Counted from the first letter of the stretch, positions 8,748-18,660 are shown. The stretch: DNA of 64,000 nt from Hymenobacter cyanobacteriorum (GCF_022631375.1 NZ_JALBGC010000007.1:62001-126000), one strand, 5' to 3'. Notes: generated by a model not told the origin, from the sequence alone. Numbers and translations are program-made.

Positions 8748-9773
8748 TCAGTCTGCGCGTAGCTCGAGTAACTCGTTTTGCCAGCGCAGTTGCTCGGCCG
8801 TAATCGGGTAGGAAATCTGCTGCCGGATGGTTTCGCGCACGGCCTCAAACAGCCCCATGTAGTTGCCGGGCGCGGCGGCATCGGGTGTGCTGAGCAACTG
8901 GCCCTCGGCCGTGGCCAGCGTAAGCAAGCCTTCCTGGCCGGGCTGCTCGCGGCCATAGTCGGGTGCGGTGGGGGCGAGGCCGGCCAGCAGCTGGGTTTCC
9001 TGCGGGTCGGTGCGGTGCTTCTGGTAGCTACCTTGCGTGCCGTGCAGCACGTAGGCCGGGCCCGGGGCGGCCACCAGCAGGCTCGACGTCAGCCACACGT
9101 TCAGGCCGCGCGGGTAGCGCAGGTGCAGGCTGAAAAAGTCGTCGACCCGCGAGCCGGGGCGGTTGCTGCCCAGGGTTTTGTGCGCGCTCAGGGGCTGGCC
9201 GAATAAGCTGACGGCCTGGTCGATGAGGTGCGGGCCCAAGTCGGCGAGCAGGCCCGCGCCGGGGCCGGGTTCCTCCTTGAATTTCTTGACGTTGAGGGCG
9301 GGCTTGTAGCGGTCGAACCGGAAATGTGCTTCGAGCAGCTGGCCCAACTGGCCGCTCTCCACCACGCGGCGCACGGCGCCGAAGTCGCTGTCCCAGCGGC
9401 GGTTCTGGTAGGCCAGCAGGTGGCGGCCCTGCTGGCGGGCCAGGGCCAGCAGCTCGTCGAGCTGAGCGACCGAGGTAGCCACCGGCTTTTCGATGAGCAC
9501 GTGCTTACCGGCGCGCAGGGCCTGGCTGGCCAGCTCGAAATGGGTGGCGCTGGGCGTGTTCACCACCACCAGCTCCACGGTGGTGTCGGCCAGCAGCTCG
9601 GCCACGCTGCGGAAGCTGCGAATGCCGGGGTAGTCGTGCGCCATGCGCGCCTCGGTGCGCTCCAGCACGGCGTAGAGCTCGAAGCCCGGGTGCGCCGCCA
9701 GAAACGGGGCCTGAAAAAGTTTGCCCGACATGCCGTAGGCCAGCAGCGCGGTGCGAATGGGAGTAACAGCCAT
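8748..9773 (-). CDS. Gfo/Idh/MocA family oxidoreductase
   Basis: 341-residue NAD(P)-dependent dehydrogenase acting on a sugar or inositol-like substrate. I start it at ATG 9771-9773 (MAVTPIRTALLAYGMSGK), giving the Rossmann loop (AYGMSGKLFQAPF) at the N-terminus; the longer frame adds an unrelated leader. The family's catalytic motif appears as EKPVATS. It converges with the GH43 gene, only 7 bases apart, so the two may share a sugar pathway but are not in one operon. Confidence 0.92.
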   Translation of the reverse strand: MAVTPIRTALLAYGMSGKLFQAPFLAAHPGFELYAVLERTEARMAHDYPGIRSFRSVAELLADTTVELVVVNTPSATHFELASQALRAGKHVLIEKPVATSVAQLDELLALARQQGRHLLAYQNRRWDSDFGAVRRVVESGQLGQLLEAHFRFDRYKPALNVKKFKEEPGPGAGLLADLGPHLIDQAVSLFGQPLSAHKTLGSNRPGSRVDDFFSLHLRYPRGLNVWLTSSLLVAAPGPAYVLHGTQGSYQKHRTDPQETQLLAGLAPTAPDYGREQPGQEGLLTLATAEGQLLSTPDAAAPGNYMGLFEAVRETIRQQISYPITAEQLRWQNELLELRAD

Positions 9774-9879
9774 GCCCGCAAGATAGCGCCACCACCGGCT
9801 GCGGCCGCCGGCAAAGTGGCACAATGCGGGGTTGTGCAAAAAGGACGTAAGAAGGAAAATTGTTGACAATCAAAGGGTA

Positions 9880-9911
9880 TTGAGCCGTCGGCCCGCATAT
9901 TGCTAAATTGC
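9880..9911 (+). promoter_or_regulatory. possible promoter for the giant secreted-protein gene
   Basis: TTG at 9880-9882 and TAAATTGC at 9904-9911 are 21 bases apart, close to the Bacteroidota TTG-N17-23-TAnnTTTG pattern, in an AT-rich patch within GC-rich DNA. It leaves a leader of about 140 bases. Two mismatches to the -7 element make this tentative. Confidence 0.35.
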
Positions 9912-10054
9912 TTTTTTGATTCTGCCTAACTTGTACCGGGTTTATTTTCGGTGGGCCGTGGGCACTATCCTCGGCGTTAAGCGTTTGGGAGGTAATACTC
10001 CCGGCCGCCGCGCCCGCCGTCCCGTCCGGATTTATTGCCGTGTATCGACATTCT

Positions 10055-13000
10055 ATGAAGCAAATCGTAACGATGATGTGCGTTTTCCTGGGCCTGCTGA
10101 GTGGCAGCGCCGGAACCGTGCACGCCCAAACCAAGCCCGCGCCTGCTACCCCGGCGGCCGCGGCCGCGGCCACTGCGCCACGCTACCAGCCCGGCAAGCT
10201 TTCGACCGACCCGCTCCAGTACATTTCCGACGTGCAGGCCATGATGGCCAGCACCAACAACGCCGGCGCGCGCGTCATTGCGGCCCGGCTCAAAGAGCTT
10301 TGGGGTTCCAATAGCCTCACGGCGTCGCAGCAGGCGCGCATTGTGGCCATTTCGCAAACCATGCTGGCCAAGAAATTTCGGCCCCGGCCGCACTTCGAAA
10401 CGCTGTTTAATGCGCTGGTGAACGGTAAAATGCGCGCCAAGCTGAGCGACCAGCAGATGGACCAGTTTCTGGACGTGCTGACGCAGACCCTCGCCAACGA
10501 GGCCCCCGAAGAAGCCGACCGTTTTCTGGCCAGCTCCAACCGCTTCTTCAACGGCGGCTACCTCTACCGCACCGGCTACAACACGCTGCGCGCCGTGAAC
10601 GGCACCATTTCGTTTGCCTACACGCCGCTGGCCGTGCCGCAGTCGAACCTGGAATTTGGCGCCAGCGCGCCGGCTCCCAAAGAAGCGCCGCTGCCGGCCG
10701 CGCCCAAACCCGTGGCCAAAAAGCCCGTGGCGGCCGCCGCCAAGCCGGCTGCCAAACCCGCGCCCAAAAAGAAGAAAGCCAGCAGCGACGGCTGGGACAC
10801 GGCCGACCTGTGGTCGTCGCCCTCCAACAGCGGCTGGGGCGACGACGACGGTTGGGGTGCGCCCGTGAAGAAAAAACCCGCGCCCGCCAAAAAGCCCGTG
10901 GCCAAAACAACTGCCAAACCCGCTGCCGCGACGCCCGCCTCCGCTGCCGCGCCGGTGGCCAAAGCCTCGGATTTTGACCAGCCAGCGGCTTTCACGCCTT
11001 CGGCGCTGCCCTACGACGAGTACACGCCGCCGCCCGTGCGCGGGCCGGTGCTAAAAGTGGAAAACGCCGACATGTTCATGGCGACCGGCGGCGACTCGGT
11101 GTTCATCAAGAAAGTGAGCGGGTCGGCCGTCTTCAACAGCCACCGTTTTGTGGCTACGAGCGGGCAGTTTGTGTGGTCCATTCGCACCAATCTGGTGACG
11201 GCGGACATGGGGCCGTTCGACTTCGACATGACCAAGCCCGAGTTCACGGCTCAGCCCGTGACCGTGACGTATCCCTTTCTGCTCGAAGCGCCGGTGAAGG
11301 GCGCGCTCAGCTACAAGAGCGTGCGCCGCAAGCCCGGCCAGGTCGATACCGGCTACCCGCGCTTCATCTCGCTCACCAACGATGCCCGCATCAAAAACCT
11401 GGGCCAGAACATTCAGTACCGCGGGGGCTTGTCGATGGCCGGTTTCAAGGTGCTGAGCGCGGCGCTGGACGGCTCGCTGTCGAACCTGACGGTGAGCCTG
11501 GACGGCAAGCCCAAGTTCCGGGCGTCGTCGCGGGCCTACGTGCTGGGCGACTCCGTGATTACGGCCAGCCGGGCCGGCATCACCATTTATGAGGGGGCGA
11601 AGGACTCAATTACGCACCCCGGCGTGACGCTGAAGTACCTCAAAAGCCAGCAGCAGCTGAAGCTGGCGCGCGAGGAGGGCCTCTACAAGAACACGCCCTA
11701 CAGCGACTCCTACCACCAGCTCGAAATCCGGACCGAGGCCCTGAACTGGGACTTGCGCAAGTCGGCGCTCGATTTTGCGGTGCTCTCGGCCAAAAACCAG
11801 CAGTCGGCCGATTTTGAAAGCAAGGAGTTCTTCACCAACGACCGGTACCAGCAGCTCAAGAGCATCAACCGCCTGCACCCGTTGCAGATGCTGGTGGGCT
11901 ACAGCCAGACCCACGGCAACCTAAAAGCCGTGAACGTGAGCAACCTGGCCACCGACCTGGGCACCAGCGAGGCCAACATGCGCAGCGCCATGTCGGGCCT
12001 GGCCCGCGACGGCTACGTGGCCTGGAACCCCCAAACCGGCGAAGTCACCATTCTGCCCAAAGGCACGCACTACGTGGCCTCGGCCCGCGACAAGAAGGAC
12101 TACGACCACATCGCCATCAAGTCACTGTCAGGCTCGGGCAAAAACGCCACGCTCAACCTGAATACCAACGAATTGACGGTGCGCGGCGTGCAGCGCTTCA
12201 ATTTTTCCGACGACTCGGCCACGGTGTACGTGAAGCCCGACAGCGCCATCATCCGCATCGGGCAGGACCGCAACATCACCTTCGGCGGCACGGTGGTGGC
12301 CTCGGCCATGCGCTTCAAGGGGCGCGATTTCAAGTTTGACTATAAGGGGTTCTACGTCGACATGGCCAAGATTGACTCCATTGTCATTCGCAGCGAAACC
12401 AAGGATAAAAAGGGGCGTCCCACCGGCAAGAAGGCTGATTTCGCCCTCACCAACCGGGGCAAGGTGAGCACCGGCCGCCTCTACATCAACGACCCCAAAA
12501 ACAAGTCGGCCCGTAAGAAAATGGGCCAGTACCCGGCCTTCGACTCGAAGAGCGGGGCCAACGTGTACTTCCGCAAGCAGGACGTGCTGGGCGGGGCTTA
12601 CGACTCGACGCTGGTGTTCGACATTCCGCCTTTCAAGCTCGATTCGCTGAACGGGCTGAGCAAGTCGGCAGCCGGTTTCGAGGGCACGTTCCGCAGCGGT
12701 GGCATCATTCCCGATATCAAAACCAAGCTCACGCTGCAGGAAGACGGCGCCCTGGGCTTCGCCTACGACGTGCCCAAAGACGGCTTTCCGCTGTATAAGG
12801 GTAAGGGCCGCGTGTTCGACAAGGTGCGCATGGACGGGCGCGGCCTGCAGGCCGACGGCATGGTGACGTACCAGACCGGGACCTTTAATTCCGACAGCTT
12901 CGTACTCTACCGCGACTCGGTGGTGGCCGTGGGCACGATGGGCAACGTGGCGGCCAAGCACACCGACGGCGTGGATATTCCGAAGATGGCCCTGCCGCGC

Positions 13001-15652
13001 GGCTACATCATGAATTGGAAAGTGAAACAGGATTCGATGTTCCTGACCACGCCGCCCGGCTCCGATGCCCCCATTCGCCTGTACTCGAAGGGCGATGCCA
13101 AATCCAAGACGGTGACAGCCTATAACTTTAAGGGCACGGCGCTGCTCACGCCGACTTCGGCCGGCGGCGACGGACGCCTCGACGGGCCACAGTCCTACAT
13201 CAAGTCGCCCGAGTTCACGTTTAAGTCTGATAGCTACTCGGGCCGGCACGCCACGCTCAACGTGAAGTCGGCCGAGGCCAACAAGCCGGCGCTGTCGGCC
13301 AACGAAGTCGAATTTGACTACAACCTGAAGAATGGCTACGCCGATTTCAAGCGCGAGAAGGACAGCAAGGCGAGCATCGATTTGCCGTACTCGAAGTTCC
13401 GCACCACACTCAGCGGTGGGCACTGGGACTTCAAGAAGAAGGAGGTGCGCCTGCGCGTAGCCCCGGGCAACGACTCGACCAAGTCGTACTTCTACGCCAC
13501 CAACTCCAACCAGCTGGGCCTGAAATTCAAGGCGTCCAATGGTATCTACGACCTGGCCAGGTACCAGATGAAGGTGGGTGGTGTGCCCTACATTGCCGCC
13601 GCCGATGCCTGGATTATCCCCGACTCGGGCCATGTGAACATTCTGGCGGCCGGCCGCCTGCAGCGCCTGCGCAATGCGGGCGTGGTGCTCGATTCGCTGG
13701 CCAAGTTCCACAAGCTGTACAACGGCAACATCGACGTGCTGTCGAAGGAGTCGTTTGCTGGTACCGGGGAGTACATTTTCAAAACCGCCCACGACTCAGT
13801 GGCGCTGCGCTTCGGCAGCTTCGGGCCCGACCAGGCGGCCGTGATGGCCGGCAAAGGCAAGAAGTTTAAGCGCGACGAATCGGGCGCGGCCATCGGCTCC
13901 GAAAACGGCACCGCCGAAGGCCCGGCCACCGTGGCCACGGCCGTGGTGAGCAGTGCCAGCAAGTTTCAGCTCACGCCGCGCATCGGCTACCGCGGCAACG
14001 TGGAGCTGAACTCGCGCCGCCGGGGCTTCGCCTTCACGGGCGAAGTGCAACTGCAGTTTGGCAAAAACCGCAACCTGGCCCAGTGGGTGGCAGTGAAGGA
14101 CTCCATCGACCCGAAAAACTTCAGCCTGAACCTGAACGACGTGAAGGCTGAAGACGGCGCGCCGTTGCTGACCGGCATTTTCCTGTCGGACCAGACCGAT
14201 GCGCTCTACCCGCTGTATGCGGCAGCGGTGCCCAACTCCACCGACCTCACGGTGTTCAAAGTGGACGGCAAGCTGAGCTACGACCAGGCCAAGGAGGTGT
14301 ACACGATTTCGCGCAACGACCCAGCCGACGCCAACGCCTACGAAGGCTCGGCACTGACTTATACCGACGCCACCAATACCCTCAACTTCCACGGCCCGAT
14401 GAGCTTCATCGGCGATGGAGTGAAAGACTTCAAAATGGTCGGGGCCGGCATCGGCACGGCCAACCCCGACAGTGCCCGCTACACCGTGGAAACGCTGCTG
14501 GGCATTGACGTGACCCTGCCGCCGAAGGCCCTCGACCTGATGGCCAACGAACTGGCCAAAACCACCAAGAACCTGCCCGAAGCCCAGACCGGCTCGACCA
14601 ACGAGCTATATAACCTGGCCCAGTTCATTGGCAACAAGGGCGTGGATGCCTACTCGCAGCGCCGCGGTTTTGCCGACGCGCTGGTGAAGCTCTCGCCCAA
14701 GCTGGCCCACACCATTGTGCTGAACCGCGTGAACCTGCGCTGGAACGACAAGCGCCGCGCCTGGTACTCGGTGGGACCGATTGGGATTGCCGGCGTGGGC
14801 AAGCAGCCGCTGAACTCGCTGATAAATGGCTACGTGGAAATTCGCCGCGAAAGCGGGGGCGATGTGGTGCAACTGTACCTAGAGGCCGATGCCACGAGTT
14901 GGTACTACTTCAAGTTTGCCAACAACCTGCTGCTGGTGAAGTCGCAGAACGAGGACTTTGACGGTGAAATTGCCGCCAAGGCCAAGGGCGAGTACGAAAC
15001 GGCCACCAGCTACGGGGCTTTCCTGGGTGACTTTGCCGACGTGGACAACTTCCGTCAGCACTTCCAGAAGGACTTCCTCGGTATCAAGCCCAAGCCGCTG
15101 GCTCGGGCGAGCAAGCCCGCTGCCGCCGAGCCGGCTTTCGACGAGGTAGCCAACAAGAAGAAAAAGAAGAAGGATGCCGTGGACGAGGCCCTGGCTGACC
15201 CCGGCACGCCCGCTCCGGAAACGGCTGCCACGTCATCCAAAAAGAAGAAGAAGGCCAAGGCCGACGACCCCTTCGGCGATGGTGTAATGGAAGACCCAGC
15301 CCCGGCCCCCACCAAAAAGGCTGCTGCCCCCGCGCCCACCCCGGCTGCCAAGCCCGCCGCCAAAGCCACGCCGGCCGACAGCACTGCAGCCGCCACCAAG
15401 GCCGCCCCCGACAAGGCCCCGGCTACCGGCACGCCCGCCACCGGCGCTGCGCCGGCCAACGAGCCGCCCACACCGGAAACCCCGGTCGATTTCCCCAATG
15501 CCCCCGACAAAAAGGAGGCCGCCCGCTTGGCCAAGGAGGCCGAAAAGCAGAAAAAGGAAGAGGAGCGACTGAAAAAGGAGGAAGAAAAAAAGAAGAAGGA
15601 AGAAGAGAAACAGAAAAAGAAAGCCGGCTCCGACCCCTTCGGCGACAGCTAG
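10055..15652 (+). CDS. very large secreted protein of unknown function (about 1865 aa)
   Basis: I do not recognise a named family. From ATG 10055 (MKQIVTMMCVFLGLLSG) there is a signal peptide cleaved near VHAQ. A helical N-terminal domain (to about residue 180) is followed by an Ala/Pro/Lys-rich linker containing W/G/D patches (SGWGDDDGWGAP), then about 1300 residues of repetitive beta-rich sequence with alternating short strands (for example LNTNELTVRGVQRFNFSDD, NITFGGTVVASAMRF), reminiscent of stacked beta-strand or OstA/AsmA-like envelope proteins. A segment near 11925-12070 looks like a winged helix. The tail is low-complexity, rich in Lys/Glu/Ala/Pro, with two DPFGD motifs, the second at the very C-terminus. 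There is no T9SS sorting domain. A periplasmic or outer-membrane structural role is plausible, not shown. Confidence 0.85.
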   Translation: MKQIVTMMCVFLGLLSGSAGTVHAQTKPAPATPAAAAAATAPRYQPGKLSTDPLQYISDVQAMMASTNNAGARVIAARLKELWGSNSLTASQQARIVAISQTMLAKKFRPRPHFETLFNALVNGKMRAKLSDQQMDQFLDVLTQTLANEAPEEADRFLASSNRFFNGGYLYRTGYNTLRAVNGTISFAYTPLAVPQSNLEFGASAPAPKEAPLPAAPKPVAKKPVAAAAKPAAKPAPKKKKASSDGWDTADLWSSPSNSGWGDDDGWGAPVKKKPAPAKKPVAKTTAKPAAATPASAAAPVAKASDFDQPAAFTPSALPYDEYTPPPVRGPVLKVENADMFMATGGDSVFIKKVSGSAVFNSHRFVATSGQFVWSIRTNLVTADMGPFDFDMTKPEFTAQPVTVTYPFLLEAPVKGALSYKSVRRKPGQVDTGYPRFISLTNDARIKNLGQNIQYRGGLSMAGFKVLSAALDGSLSNLTVSLDGKPKFRASSRAYVLGDSVITASRAGITIYEGAKDSITHPGVTLKYLKSQQQLKLAREEGLYKNTPYSDSYHQLEIRTEALNWDLRKSALDFAVLSAKNQQSADFESKEFFTNDRYQQLKSINRLHPLQMLVGYSQTHGNLKAVNVSNLATDLGTSEANMRSAMSGLARDGYVAWNPQTGEVTILPKGTHYVASARDKKDYDHIAIKSLSGSGKNATLNLNTNELTVRGVQRFNFSDDSATVYVKPDSAIIRIGQDRNITFGGTVVASAMRFKGRDFKFDYKGFYVDMAKIDSIVIRSETKDKKGRPTGKKADFALTNRGKVSTGRLYINDPKNKSARKKMGQYPAFDSKSGANVYFRKQDVLGGAYDSTLVFDIPPFKLDSLNGLSKSAAGFEGTFRSGGIIPDIKTKLTLQEDGALGFAYDVPKDGFPLYKGKGRVFDKVRMDGRGLQADGMVTYQTGTFNSDSFVLYRDSVVAVGTMGNVAAKHTDGVDIPKMALPRGYIMNWKVKQDSMFLTTPPGSDAPIRLYSKGDAKSKTVTAYNFKGTALLTPTSAGGDGRLDGPQSYIKSPEFTFKSDSYSGRHATLNVKSAEANKPALSANEVEFDYNLKNGYADFKREKDSKASIDLPYSKFRTTLSGGHWDFKKKEVRLRVAPGNDSTKSYFYATNSNQLGLKFKASNGIYDLARYQMKVGGVPYIAAADAWIIPDSGHVNILAAGRLQRLRNAGVVLDSLAKFHKLYNGNIDVLSKESFAGTGEYIFKTAHDSVALRFGSFGPDQAAVMAGKGKKFKRDESGAAIGSENGTAEGPATVATAVVSSASKFQLTPRIGYRGNVELNSRRRGFAFTGEVQLQFGKNRNLAQWVAVKDSIDPKNFSLNLNDVKAEDGAPLLTGIFLSDQTDALYPLYAAAVPNSTDLTVFKVDGKLSYDQAKEVYTISRNDPADANAYEGSALTYTDATNTLNFHGPMSFIGDGVKDFKMVGAGIGTANPDSARYTVETLLGIDVTLPPKALDLMANELAKTTKNLPEAQTGSTNELYNLAQFIGNKGVDAYSQRRGFADALVKLSPKLAHTIVLNRVNLRWNDKRRAWYSVGPIGIAGVGKQPLNSLINGYVEIRRESGGDVVQLYLEADATSWYYFKFANNLLLVKSQNEDFDGEIAAKAKGEYETATSYGAFLGDFADVDNFRQHFQKDFLGIKPKPLARASKPAAAEPAFDEVANKKKKKKDAVDEALADPGTPAPETAATSSKKKKKAKADDPFGDGVMEDPAPAPTKKAAAPAPTPAAKPAAKATPADSTAAATKAAPDKAPATGTPATGAAPANEPPTPETPVDFPNAPDKKEAARLAKEAEKQKKEEERLKKEEEKKKKEEEKQKKKAGSDPFGDS

Positions 15653-15690
15653 AAACTCAGCTACTTCAACCGTTCCCGGCCCGAACCCCG

Positions 15691-15795
15691 AACGTCATGC
15701 TGAGCGAAGCCGAAGCATCTCTACTGCAGTAGCAGTCCCAATCATGAGGGTTGGTATTGCGGTGGAGATGCTTCGACTTCGCTCGGCATGACGTT
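15691..15795. repeat. intergenic inverted repeat, family C copy 2
   Basis: 31-bp arms at 15691-15721 and 15765-15795 with two mismatches flank a 43-base spacer. It occupies most of the gap between the giant protein gene and plsY. Core GTCATGC...GAAGCATCTC is shared with four other sites in the window. Confidence 0.88.
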
Positions 15796-15839
15796 CTTTA
15801 TTGCCCCAACCCCCCGACACTTCAGAACCCACTCCGTTC

Positions 15840-16490
15840 ATGCCCATCCTCTACATCCTGCTGGCGCTGCTGGCCGCCTACCTGCTTGGTTCTATTCCCA
15901 CGGCCTTGTGGGTGGGCCGGCGCTTTTTCAACCTGGCCGATATCCGGGAGCACGGCTCGGGTAACGCCGGGGCCACCAACACTTTCCGGGTGCTGGGGCC
16001 GAAGGCGGGCAGCTTCGTGCTCTTTGTGGATGCGCTGAAAGGCTTTGTAGCGGCGTTTTTCCTGCCGCAGTGGCTGGTGGCGCAAGGGGCCATTGCGCCC
16101 GAGCACGAGCTGTACTACCGCCTGGCCTGTGGGGCGCTGGCCGTGGTGGGGCACATCTACCCGGTGTTTGCGCAGTTTCGGGGCGGCAAGGGCGTGGCCA
16201 CCATCCTGGGCATGATGCTGGGCGTGGCCCCGGCCACGGTGGGCGTGTGCATTCTCGTCTTCATCGTCATGCTATTAATATTCCGCTTCGTGAGCCTGGC
16301 CAGCATGACGGCGGGCGTTACGTTCGCGCTGCTGCAGTTGCTGCCGCAGTTCCGGCCGGCGCAGCCGTTTCTGGTGTACGTGGGCTTCGGGCTGGCCGCG
16401 CTGCTGATTTACACCCACCGCGCCAACATCGGCCGCCTGCGCAGCGGCACCGAAAGCCGCGTGCCCATGCCGTGGGAACGCAAAAAATAG
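15840..16490 (+). CDS. plsY: glycerol-3-phosphate acyltransferase PlsY
   Basis: 216-residue integral membrane enzyme that transfers acyl groups from acyl-phosphate to glycerol-3-phosphate, the first step of phospholipid synthesis. ATG 15840 gives MPILYILLALLAAYLLGSIP, the expected first helix with the GSIPTA motif. The catalytic blocks are HGSGNAGATNTFRVLG near residue 40 and the glycine-rich FRGGKGVATILG near residue 115. Length is typical. Confidence 0.96.
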   Translation: MPILYILLALLAAYLLGSIPTALWVGRRFFNLADIREHGSGNAGATNTFRVLGPKAGSFVLFVDALKGFVAAFFLPQWLVAQGAIAPEHELYYRLACGALAVVGHIYPVFAQFRGGKGVATILGMMLGVAPATVGVCILVFIVMLLIFRFVSLASMTAGVTFALLQLLPQFRPAQPFLVYVGFGLAALLIYTHRANIGRLRSGTESRVPMPWERKK

Positions 16491-16620
16491 GCGCCAAGCA
16501 TGGGGGCCGGCTAAGCAATGAGTGGGGGAAACAGCAGCGCCAGCGTGGCTGTAACCTTTGGCGGCGAGCGTAGGTAAAATCTGCTGTTTTTCTCCACTTC
16601 CCGCTTTAACCGCCCCCATC

Positions 16621-17217
16621 ATGAAGCATTCATTTGCCTGGGTTGCGCTGCTGCTGCTGTGGCTCAGCGCCTGCTCTCCAGCCGTGACCGTCGAACAACA
16701 GGCCGGCACCAATTTCGCCAATTACCGCACCTACGCCTGGGCCGATACCGAGGTGAAAACCCAGGGCGACCAGAACCCGCTGCTGCGCAGCTCCATCGCG
16801 CAGACCAATATTCAGCAGGCCATCGAAGGCGAGCTGAGCAAGCGCGGCCTGCGCCGCGTCGACGACAACCCCGATTTCTACCTCACCACCCACCTCTACG
16901 TGGAGCAGGCCGAGCGCACCGTGAGCGACCCGCCGCCCGCCGGCTTTGCTTACCCCTACGCCGTGCGCTACCGCGGGGCCCTGCTGCCCGTGAACTACGG
17001 CTACTGGTACTCGCCGGCCTACTACCGCACCTCGCACGTGGAGCGCTACCGCGAAGGCACGCTGGTGTTAGACTTCATCGACGCCCGCACCAACAACCTG
17101 GTGTGGCGCGGCTCGATGGCCGACCCCGTCGACGACCCCGCCCGCCTGGGCCCGCAGTTTGCCGAAGCCGCCAAGGACATTCTGGAGAAATTCCCCAAGG
17201 GCAAAACGGGCTCCTGA
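16621..17217 (+). CDS. DUF4136 domain lipoprotein
   Basis: 198-residue exported lipoprotein. The start MKHSFAWVALLLLWLSACSP carries a lipobox (LSAC) with Cys18. The body fits the DUF4136 family: NYRTYAWADTE, then a variable region, a Tyr-rich stretch GYWYSPAYYRTSH, and a C-terminal LVLDFIDARTNNLVWRGS. Function is unknown; the family is common in envelope stress or outer-membrane contexts. The protein ends before a bidirectional hairpin. Confidence 0.88.
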   Translation: MKHSFAWVALLLLWLSACSPAVTVEQQAGTNFANYRTYAWADTEVKTQGDQNPLLRSSIAQTNIQQAIEGELSKRGLRRVDDNPDFYLTTHLYVEQAERTVSDPPPAGFAYPYAVRYRGALLPVNYGYWYSPAYYRTSHVERYREGTLVLDFIDARTNNLVWRGSMADPVDDPARLGPQFAEAAKDILEKFPKGKTGS

Positions 17218-17230
17218 GCCCGCTGGCCTG

Positions 17231-17274
17231 CTACGCACAACGCCCGGTCGTATTGGCCGGGCGTTGTTGTGTAG
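17231..17274. terminator. hairpin between convergent genes
   Basis: Near-complementary arms (CTACGCACAACGCCCGG and its partner ending GTTGTTGTGTAG) form a stem of about 16 pairs around CCCGG-tcgtatt-CCGGG. It lies between the DUF4136 gene (+) and the NDH-2 gene (-) and could stop both, although there is no strong T-run. Confidence 0.6.
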
Positions 17275-17328
17275 GGTGATGTGCTAGGAGTTGGGTAGGG
17301 GCCGGCAGGTGGAATCCCGGTAGCGCCC

Positions 17329-18660
17329 CTACACAATCGCCTTGCCCTCTTCCATGTCCTTTTCCACCAGCGCCTTGCGCTTGCCCACAATGTAGCGCAG
17401 ACCCTTGTCGTAGCTGATGTAGCTCCACGTCCATTGCAGCAGCACCATGAGGCGGTTGCGGAAGCTCACCAGTGAGATGACGTGCACCACGCCCCAGGCC
17501 AGCCAGGCCAGCAGGCCGCTGAGGTGATATTCCTTACCGAAGAGCTTGATGTCGGCCACGGCGTGGTTGCGGCCGATGGTAGCCATCGCGCCCTTGTCAT
17601 GGTACTGAAACCGCTCGGCCAACTGCCCGCCCAGCCAGCGCTTGAGGTTGTCGCCCAGCAGCCGGCCCTGCTGAATGGCGGGCTGCGCCACCATGGGGTG
17701 GCCCTCGGGGTAGTCGGCCGTTTTCATGGCCGCGATGTCGCCGATGGCAAACACGTTGTCGTAGCCCGTCACGCGGCTGTATTCGTCCACAGCGTAGCGG
17801 TTGCCGGGCAGCAGGCAGTCGGCCCGCAGGCCCTGAATGGGCGCGCCCGTTACGCCCGCCGCCCAAATGACGGTGCGCGACACGAACTGCTGGCCGGTAT
17901 TGAGCGTGACGGTATAGCCGTCGTACGACTTCACCCGCGCCTCCAGCCACACCTGCACCCCAAACTCGCGCAACGACTCCAGCGCCTTCTGCGAGGCGTT
18001 GGCCGACATGCCCTTCAGCAGCACCGGCCCGCTTTGCACCAGGTGGATGTCCATTTCCTTGAAGTCGAGCTCGCGGTAGTCCTTCGGGAACACGTGGGTG
18101 CGCAGCTCGCTCAGCGCGCCCGCAATTTCGACGCCGGTGGGGCCGCCGCCCACAATCACGAAGTCGAGCAGGCTGTTGATTTGCTCGTAGTCGCCGAGCT
18201 GCAGGGCCTGCTCGAAGTTGGAAAGCACCGTGTTGCGCAGCTCAATGGCCTCCTCCACGCTCTTGATGGCAATAGAATTTTTCTCCATCGCCTTATCGCC
18301 AAAGTAGTTGGGCTCAGCCCCGGTGGCCAGTACCAGGAAGTCGTAGCGCAGCAGCCCGATGGTGGTTTCCACCACCTGCTTCTCGGTATCGACGGCCTGC
18401 ACCTCGGCCAGCCGGAAGTAGAAATTCTCCTGCTGGCTCAGGATTTTGCGAAACGGCGACACGATGTCGCCCTCATCCAGGCCCGCGGTGGCCACCTGGT
18501 ACAGCAGCGGCTGGAATGTGTGGTAGTTCTGCTTATCGAGCAGCACCACCTGCACGGGCGCATCGGCCAGGCTTTTGGCCAGCTCCAGGCCACCAAAGCC
18601 GCCGCCCACAATCACCACCCGCGGCTTGCCGAGGTCATCAATTTTCGTTAAGCCTTCCAT
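17329..18660 (-). CDS. ndh: NADH dehydrogenase, type II (NDH-2) FAD enzyme
   Basis: 443-residue flavoprotein that oxidises NADH and reduces the quinone pool without pumping protons. The N-terminal FAD site is VIVGGGFGGLELAKSL (about residue 16), the NADH site is FVIVGGGPTGVEIAG (about residue 165), and the second FAD block is NVFAIGDIAAMK. A C-terminal hydrophobic segment (LSGLLAWLAWGVVHVISLVS) suits membrane attachment, as in bacterial NDH-2. Length and motif order match the family. Confidence 0.93.
   Translation of the reverse strand: MEGLTKIDDLGKPRVVIVGGGFGGLELAKSLADAPVQVVLLDKQNYHTFQPLLYQVATAGLDEGDIVSPFRKILSQQENFYFRLAEVQAVDTEKQVVETTIGLLRYDFLVLATGAEPNYFGDKAMEKNSIAIKSVEEAIELRNTVLSNFEQALQLGDYEQINSLLDFVIVGGGPTGVEIAGALSELRTHVFPKDYRELDFKEMDIHLVQSGPVLLKGMSANASQKALESLREFGVQVWLEARVKSYDGYTVTLNTGQQFVSRTVIWAAGVTGAPIQGLRADCLLPGNRYAVDEYSRVTGYDNVFAIGDIAAMKTADYPEGHPMVAQPAIQQGRLLGDNLKRWLGGQLAERFQYHDKGAMATIGRNHAVADIKLFGKEYHLSGLLAWLAWGVVHVISLVSFRNRLMVLLQWTWSYISYDKGLRYIVGKRKALVEKDMEEGKAIV

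Noticed and set aside
12128..13792. 554-codon open frame on the minus strand inside the giant secreted-protein gene
   Set aside because: It lies antisense to a frame with signal peptide and consistent protein composition; its product is His/Val/Arg-rich, typical of GC-rich antisense shadow frames.
17482..18651. 389-codon plus-strand frame opposite ndh
   Set aside because: Complement of an unmistakable NDH-2 gene; the translated product has no motifs and is His/Ala/Gln-rich.
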